This document shows, piece after piece, positions 58,604 through 64,000 of a stretch of DNA of 64,000 nt (its first letter is position 1; each line of letters starts with the position of its first letter). Under the pieces are notes generated by a model. That model saw only the letters and a list, made by a program, of their open reading frames with translations. It had not been told where the DNA came from and ran no database searches. This DNA is from Phaeodactylibacter sp. (GTDB lineage Bacteria; Bacteroidota; Bacteroidia; Chitinophagales; Saprospiraceae), in NCBI RefSeq assembly GCF_022763345.1, contig NZ_JALEGS010000061.1:1-64000 (forward strand). Direction: 5' to 3'. A program made the translations under genes and the position numbers.

Positions 58604-60594
58604 GCAAAAGATTAATGCGACGAATTGGATTTCAATTGCTGATGCTGCTGGGTGTCGCTATTCAGCAGACTGCCGCGCAGACCCGGGCCCTCACCGTAAA
58701 CGCTTCGGAGTCGATAGCGCCCATACAGCCTACCATGTACGGTATCTTCTTTGAGGACATCAACTTCGCAGCGGACGGCGGTTTGTACGCCGAAATGGTG
58801 AAAAACCGGGGCTTCGAGTTTGTGGATCCCATGATGGGATGGCAGCAGCCCAACAGCGACCGACACTCCATGAACCTGGAATCGGGATTCGCGACAGCTA
58901 TCAAGTCGAAAGAATCCCCGGCTGATCAGACCTATATTCAGGTGCTGGTCAATAAGCCTGAAGGGTATGAGCTGATCAACGAAGGTTTCCGGGGCATGGG
59001 TGTTGAGTCCGGAGCGGAGTACCTGTTGTCCTTTGAAGGAGCCAAGGGCGAAGGAGAGGTGTCCCAGGTGGTCTTCACACTCATTGACGAAAGCGATAAA
59101 GCGATTGGCAGCACTACGGTGGACCTGTCCGGAACCGACTGGAAGGTGTATGAGGCTTCCATTAAGGCCAAAGCCACATCGGAAAAGGCGAAGCTTAAGC
59201 TCACCTTCCAAGGAGCCGGCATCGTCCACCTCGACATGGTGTCTCTTTTCCCTAAAGACACCTGGATGGGCCGGGAGAAAGGCCTGCGTAAGGATCTGGT
59301 GCAACTTCTGAACGATCTTGACCCCGGCTTCCTGCGCTTTCCCGGCGGCTGCATTGTGGAAGGCCGGACCCTGGCGCGCCGCTATCAGTGGAAAAAGACA
59401 GTAGGCCCTATTGAAGACCGGGAGATCCTTGTCAACCGCTGGAATACCGAGTTTGCCCACCGCCCCACACCGGACTACTTCCAAAGTTTTGGGCTGGGCT
59501 TCTTTGAATACTTTCAGTTGGCCGAAGATATGGGCGCAGCGCCCATGCCGATCCTGAGTTGTGGGATGGCTTGCCAGTTCAATACCGCCGAGCTGGTGCC
59601 CATGGATCAGCTGGACCCCTACGTACAGGATGCCCTGGACCTGATCGAGTTTGCCAACGGTGATGTATCAACAGACTGGGGGAAGCTTAGAAGCGATATG
59701 GGGCATCCTGAGCCTTTCAATATGAAATACATCGGTATTGGCAATGAGCAGTGGGGCCCTGAATACATTAAGCGTTTCAAGGTTTTTGAAAAAGCCATCA
59801 AGGCAAAGTACCCCGAGATCATCATCATTTCCGGCAGTGGCCCTTTCCCGGACGGAGAGCACTTTGAGTACGGTATGGAGCAACTCTCGGAGCTGAATTC
59901 AGAAATCGTGGATGAGCATTACTACCGTCCGCCCAACTGGTTCCGGGAAAATGCCAACCGCTACGATAGCTATGACCGCAACGGCCCTAAAATTTTTGCA
60001 GGAGAGTACGCCGCCCAAAGTGTAGCCATCGCCAGTCCGGACAACCGGAATAACTGGAACTGCGCCCTGTCTGAGGCTGCTTTCATGACCGGCCTGGAGC
60101 GCAACGCGGATGTGGTGGTAATGACCTCCTACGCCCCATTGATGGCCCATGCCGAGGGCTGGCAATGGACACCGGATCTGATTTGGTTCAACAACCTGGA
60201 GTCCTACGGCACCGCCAATTACTACGTACAGAAGCTGTTTTCCAATAACCGGGGCACAGATCTGATCAGCATCACAGAGGAGGACAGTCCATTGACGGGG
60301 CAGTCCGATCTTTATGCTTCCGCCGTGAAAGATGCAAACACCAATGAGCTGATTATTAAAGTGGTGAATACCGCAAAATCGGCACAGGAGATCGACCTGG
60401 ACTTCGAAGGGGCAAAGGTAGCCGGTAAAGCTATGAGCTACACCTTGCGCAGCGATGACCCGGAAGCCGTCAATTCCTTTGAATCTCCGAAGGGGATCAG
60501 CCCGGCGGAAGCAGAAATCCCCTTATCGAAAGGCCGCCTGCGCACATCTGTGCCTTCGGAAGCATTGGTGGTCTACAAAGTAAAAATCAAATAG
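58600..60594 (+). CDS. GH51 alpha-L-arabinofuranosidase with N-terminal carbohydrate-binding-like region
   Basis: IQPTMYGIFFEDINFAADGGLYAEMVKNRGFEF, LRFPGGCIVEGRTLARRYQWKKTVGPIEDRE, YIGIGNEQWGPEYIKRF, KIFAGEYAAQSV. Confidence 0.93.
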   Translation: MSKRLMRRIGFQLLMLLGVAIQQTAAQTRALTVNASESIAPIQPTMYGIFFEDINFAADGGLYAEMVKNRGFEFVDPMMGWQQPNSDRHSMNLESGFATAIKSKESPADQTYIQVLVNKPEGYELINEGFRGMGVESGAEYLLSFEGAKGEGEVSQVVFTLIDESDKAIGSTTVDLSGTDWKVYEASIKAKATSEKAKLKLTFQGAGIVHLDMVSLFPKDTWMGREKGLRKDLVQLLNDLDPGFLRFPGGCIVEGRTLARRYQWKKTVGPIEDREILVNRWNTEFAHRPTPDYFQSFGLGFFEYFQLAEDMGAAPMPILSCGMACQFNTAELVPMDQLDPYVQDALDLIEFANGDVSTDWGKLRSDMGHPEPFNMKYIGIGNEQWGPEYIKRFKVFEKAIKAKYPEIIIISGSGPFPDGEHFEYGMEQLSELNSEIVDEHYYRPPNWFRENANRYDSYDRNGPKIFAGEYAAQSVAIASPDNRNNWNCALSEAAFMTGLERNADVVVMTSYAPLMAHAEGWQWTPDLIWFNNLESYGTANYYVQKLFSNNRGTDLISITEEDSPLTGQSDLYASAVKDANTNELIIKVVNTAKSAQEIDLDFEGAKVAGKAMSYTLRSDDPEAVNSFESPKGISPAEAEIPLSKGRLRTSVPSEALVVYKVKIK

Positions 60595-60595
60595 C

Positions 60596-62284
60596 ATGAA
60601 GAGTTATGTCATAGGCTTGGACTACGGTTCGGACAGTGTCCGGGCGGTCCTCATTGATGCCGAATACGGGAACGAAATTGCCTCCAGCGTGCACTGGTAT
60701 CAGCGCTGGCTGGAAAAGAAATACTGCGAGCCATCCAAAAATCAATTCCGTCAGCACCCGCTTGACCACATCGAAGGCCTGGAGAAAACCATCAAGGGCG
60801 TGATGCAGCAATCTGGCATAAAGGCTTCAGCAGTAAAAGGCATTTGTATTGACACCACCGGTTCTTCCCCCGTGCCGGTCACGGAAGATGGAACCCCTCT
60901 GGCCATGGTGCCTGGTTTTGAAGAAAACCCAAACGCCATGATGGTACTATGGAAAGACCACACAGCCATTAGGGAAGCCGACGAAATTAACGATCTGGCC
61001 GCCAATTGGGGTGGAGAAGACTTCACCAAATACGAAGGAGGTATTTACTCCTCGGAGTGGTTCTGGGCTAAAATCCTGCATGTGGTACGGGAAGATCAGG
61101 CCGTGCGGGCTGCCGCACACTCCTGGTTGGAGCACTGCGACCTGATGACCAATATCCTGATCGGGAATAAAGACCTCAGGCAGCTAAAGCGCAGCCGCTG
61201 TGCTGCCGGTCACAAAGCCATGTGGCATGAGGACTGGGGCGGACTGCCCCCTGTAGAGTTTTTGGAGCAGCTGGACCCCTATCTGGCGGAGCTGCGCGGC
61301 CGACTGTACAGGAATACCTACACCTCAGATGTAGTGGCGGGCCAGCTGAGTGCCGAATGGGCCAGTAAACTTGGGCTGACCACCGAAACGGTCATAGCGG
61401 TAGGCACCTTTGATGCCCACGCCGGTGCCGTTGGAGCTCAGATTGACGAGTTCAGCCTGGTGCGGGTCATGGGCACCTCCACCTGTGACATTATGGTAGC
61501 CAACCATAATGTAGTAGGCGACAAGACCGTAAAAGGGATCTGCGGCCAGGTAGATGGCTCGGTCATCCCCGGCATGGTTGGGCTCGAAGCAGGACAGTCT
61601 GCTTTCGGAGATGTACTGGCCTGGTTCAAGGAAGTACTGATGTGGCCTATTGATGAGCTGGTCATGAACTCAGGCGTGATCACCGCTGAACAAAAACAGC
61701 AACTGGCAGAAGAAATAGAAAAGCAGTTCATGGGCACCCTGACCAAGCAGGCAGAAAGCATTCCACTGTCAGAAAGCCTGCCCACTGCTCTGGACTGGAT
61801 CAACGGCCGCCGCACACCGGATGCCGATCAGTCGCTAAAGAGTGCGATTACTCACCTGTCGCTGGGCACCAAAGCGCCTCATATTTTCAAAGCACTGGTC
61901 CATGCCATCTGCTTTGGCGCTAAGAAAATTGTAGAGCGTTTTGAAGAAGAGGGCGTGGAGATTCGGAAAGTAATCGGTATCGGCGGGGTAGCCCGCAAGT
62001 CGCCCTTTATCATGCAAACGCTGGCCAATGTACTCAACCGGCCCATAGTGGTCGCTTCCTCCGACTATGCACCGGCTCTGGGCGCCGCCATCTACGCCGC
62101 TGTGGCTGCCGGGCTGTACCCGGACATCATTACGGCCAGCAAAAGCCTGGGCAGTAGCTACGAAGCCGAATACTACCCACAAGCAGATAAGGTCGTAGCC
62201 TTTGAGCCATTGTTGGAGCGCTATGATGCCCTCTGCGGCTTTGTGGAGCAGATCACCCATAAAAACAAGATGTCATTAGCATGA
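60596..62284 (+). CDS. araB: Ribulokinase
   Basis: MKSYVIGLDYGSDSVRAVLIDAEYGNEIASSVHWYQRW; GICIDTTGSSPVPVTEDGTPLAM; MVLWKDHTA; FGAKKIVERFEEEGVEIRKVIGIGGVARKSPFIMQTLANVLNRPI. Confidence 0.95.
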   Translation: MKSYVIGLDYGSDSVRAVLIDAEYGNEIASSVHWYQRWLEKKYCEPSKNQFRQHPLDHIEGLEKTIKGVMQQSGIKASAVKGICIDTTGSSPVPVTEDGTPLAMVPGFEENPNAMMVLWKDHTAIREADEINDLAANWGGEDFTKYEGGIYSSEWFWAKILHVVREDQAVRAAAHSWLEHCDLMTNILIGNKDLRQLKRSRCAAGHKAMWHEDWGGLPPVEFLEQLDPYLAELRGRLYRNTYTSDVVAGQLSAEWASKLGLTTETVIAVGTFDAHAGAVGAQIDEFSLVRVMGTSTCDIMVANHNVVGDKTVKGICGQVDGSVIPGMVGLEAGQSAFGDVLAWFKEVLMWPIDELVMNSGVITAEQKQQLAEEIEKQFMGTLTKQAESIPLSESLPTALDWINGRRTPDADQSLKSAITHLSLGTKAPHIFKALVHAICFGAKKIVERFEEEGVEIRKVIGIGGVARKSPFIMQTLANVLNRPIVVASSDYAPALGAAIYAAVAAGLYPDIITASKSLGSSYEAEYYPQADKVVAFEPLLERYDALCGFVEQITHKNKMSLA

Positions 62285-62979
62285 GCAAATACACAGAACT
62301 AAAGCGGGAATGCTACGAGGCCAACATGGAGCTCAATGCACTGGGGCTGGTCATTTATACCTTTGGGAATGTGAGCGCGGTGGACCGGCAGCACGGTGTT
62401 TTTGCCATTAAGCCCAGCGGGGTACCCTACGAGACGCTACGCCCGGAAGACATCGTGATGGTGGACTTTGACAATCAGATTGTGGAAGGCAGCCTGCGCC
62501 CGTCCTCTGATACCAAAACCCATGCTTACCTGTACAAGCACTGGGAAAACATAGGGGGTGTAGCCCACACCCACGCCACCTATTCAGTCGCCTGGGCACA
62601 GGCGCAGCGGGATATCCCCATTTTTGGGACCACCCATGCGGACCATCTGACAGCCGACATCCCCTGTGCGCCCCCGATGAAGGACGAGCTGATCGAAGGC
62701 AACTACGAGCACAATACCGGAATTCAGATTCAGGATTGCTTCCGGGAGCGGGGGCTTTCCTACGAGGAGGTCCCTATGGTGCTGGTGGGCAATCATGGCC
62801 CCTTCGCCTGGGGCAAGACTGCGGCCAAAGCCGTTTACCACAGCAAGGTGCTGGAAGCCGTAGCTGAAATGGCTTACCTCACCCTGCAGATCAACCCTCA
62901 GGCCCCGCGCCTGAAGGATTCACTAATTAGAAAACATTACGAGCGCAAGCATGGCGCCAATGCCTACTACGGGCAGTAA
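62281..62979 (+). CDS. araD: L-ribulose-5-phosphate 4-epimerase
   Basis: MSKYTELKRECYEANMELNALGLVIYTFGNVSAVDRQHGVFAIKPSGVPYETL; VAHTHATYSVAWAQAQRDIPIFGTTHADHL; VLVGNHGPFAWGKTAAKAVYHSKVLE. Confidence 0.95.
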   Translation: MSKYTELKRECYEANMELNALGLVIYTFGNVSAVDRQHGVFAIKPSGVPYETLRPEDIVMVDFDNQIVEGSLRPSSDTKTHAYLYKHWENIGGVAHTHATYSVAWAQAQRDIPIFGTTHADHLTADIPCAPPMKDELIEGNYEHNTGIQIQDCFRERGLSYEEVPMVLVGNHGPFAWGKTAAKAVYHSKVLEAVAEMAYLTLQINPQAPRLKDSLIRKHYERKHGANAYYGQ

Positions 62980-62994
62980 AATAACGCTGAACGA

Positions 62995-64000
62995 ATGAGC
63001 AAAATGGAAAGTAAAGTAATTTGGTTTGTAACCGGCAGCCAGCATTTGTACGGTCCGGAAACCCTGGAGCAGGTAGCTGCGAATGCTGCTGGTATTGTTA
63101 AGGGATTGAACGCGGCGGATGCGATCCCCGTACACCTGATTAAGAAGGAGGTCGTCACTACGCCCGACAGTATTCAGCAACTTTGCCTGGCCGCAAACAA
63201 CGATAACAATTGCATCGGTATCATCGCATGGATGCACACCTTCTCTCCCGCAAAAATGTGGATACGGGGCCTACAGCAACTGCAAAAACCGCTTTGCCAT
63301 CTGCATACGCAGTTCAATGCGGCCATTCCATGGCAAAGTATTGATATGGATTTCATGAACCTCAATCAGGCGGCGCACGGAGACCGGGAGTTTGGGTACA
63401 TCATGTCCAGAATGCGCAAAAAAAGAAAAATTGTGGTTGGGCACTGGTCCTCCGCATCCGTACAGCAAAAACTAGGGGTTTGGAGCCGGGTGGCTTTAGG
63501 CTGGCATGAGCTGCAACAGCTTAAGGTCGCCCGCATTGGTGACAATATGCGGGAAGTAGCCGTCACAGAGGGCGACAAAGTGGACGCACAGCTGCGTTTT
63601 GGTTTCTCCGTTAATGGGTACGACACTTCCGATGTCAATGCCTACATCAAAGCCGTGTCTGACAAGCAGCTGAATGACCTGCTGGAGGTTTACGAAAGTG
63701 AATACCGCCTCACGAAAGCGCTGCAAAAGGGCGGAGACAGCCGGCACTCCCTGGAAGAAGCTGCACGTATTGAGATTGGTATGCGCGCCTTCCTGGAAGA
63801 AGGGGGCTTTGGTGCTTTCACCGACACCTTTGAGAACCTGGATGGGCTGAAGCAATTGCCCGGCATTGCTGCGCAGCGGCTGATGGCTGATGGTTATGGC
63901 TTCGGTGCTGAAGGCGACTGGAAAACGGCCGCCCTGCTGCGCAGTATGAAAGTGATGGCGCAGGGGCTGGAAGGTGGTACTTCCTTCATGGAGGATTATA
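62995..64000 (+). CDS. araA: L-arabinose isomerase, 3' end truncated by window
   Basis: Frame read from ATG 62995 (or 63004): [28 protein letters not shown]...[39 protein letters not shown]...[34 protein letters not shown]...[30 protein letters not shown]. No stop in window, so absent from the ORF track. Confidence 0.96.
   Translation, partial: MSKMESKVIWFVTGSQHLYGPETLEQVAANAAGIVKGLNAADAIPVHLIKKEVVTTPDSIQQLCLAANNDNNCIGIIAWMHTFSPAKMWIRGLQQLQKPLCHLHTQFNAAIPWQSIDMDFMNLNQAAHGDREFGYIMSRMRKKRKIVVGHWSSASVQQKLGVWSRVALGWHELQQLKVARIGDNMREVAVTEGDKVDAQLRFGFSVNGYDTSDVNAYIKAVSDKQLNDLLEVYESEYRLTKALQKGGDSRHSLEEAARIEIGMRAFLEEGGFGAFTDTFENLDGLKQLPGIAAQRLMADGYGFGAEGDWKTAALLRSMKVMAQGLEGGTSFMEDY

Noticed and set aside
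1-64000. rRNA, tRNA, transposase or prophage genes
   Set aside because: No characteristic sequences recognised by eye; a tRNAscan or HMM search would be needed for certainty.

Overview
This 64 kb window looks like a Bacteroidetes chromosome, probably Saprospiria-like. The lineage is inferred from SusC/SusD genes, T9SS-type C-termini and TAnnTTTG-like promoters. Left part (1-25 kb, almost all minus strand): a giant 4,939-aa TcA-type Tc-toxin subunit with two large hemopexin-like repeat arrays. It is followed by a 657-aa protein with HipA/PI4-kinase-like motifs and a basic, disordered N-terminus, and by a truncated Arg/Ser-rich ORF at the window edge. Upstream lie a small 75-aa ORF, a FISUMP-domain protein, an NlpC/P60-like lipoprotein and a LytTR response regulator/histidine kinase pair. 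The main discovery is a 60-bp element present twice (57/60 identical). Each copy contains two TACCATTCAGAACA sites with an exact 21-bp period, the geometry of LytTR operators. Each copy sits 76-80 bp upstream of a start codon and about 23 bp upstream of a shared -7-like TATCTTTC box, one before the NlpC/P60 lipoprotein and one before the small ORF that leads into the Tc operon. This predicts a LytTR-controlled Tc-toxin/lysis regulon. Middle part (25-42 kb): two more two-component systems, T9SS cargo, endonuclease I, a cytochrome c, a three-domain APH-kinase/M23/class-III aminotransferase fusion with a divergent AraC regulator, a YeeE/YedE pair and an antiporter. Right part (41-64 kb): an L-arabinan/L-arabinose utilization locus. 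It has an AraR-like Nudix regulator with a degenerate Nudix box, palindromic operators, SusC/SusD, an FG-GAP/ASPIC protein, four GH43, two GH51, one GH127, and araB, araD and araA (truncated by the window end). I saw no rRNA, tRNA, CRISPR array or transposase.
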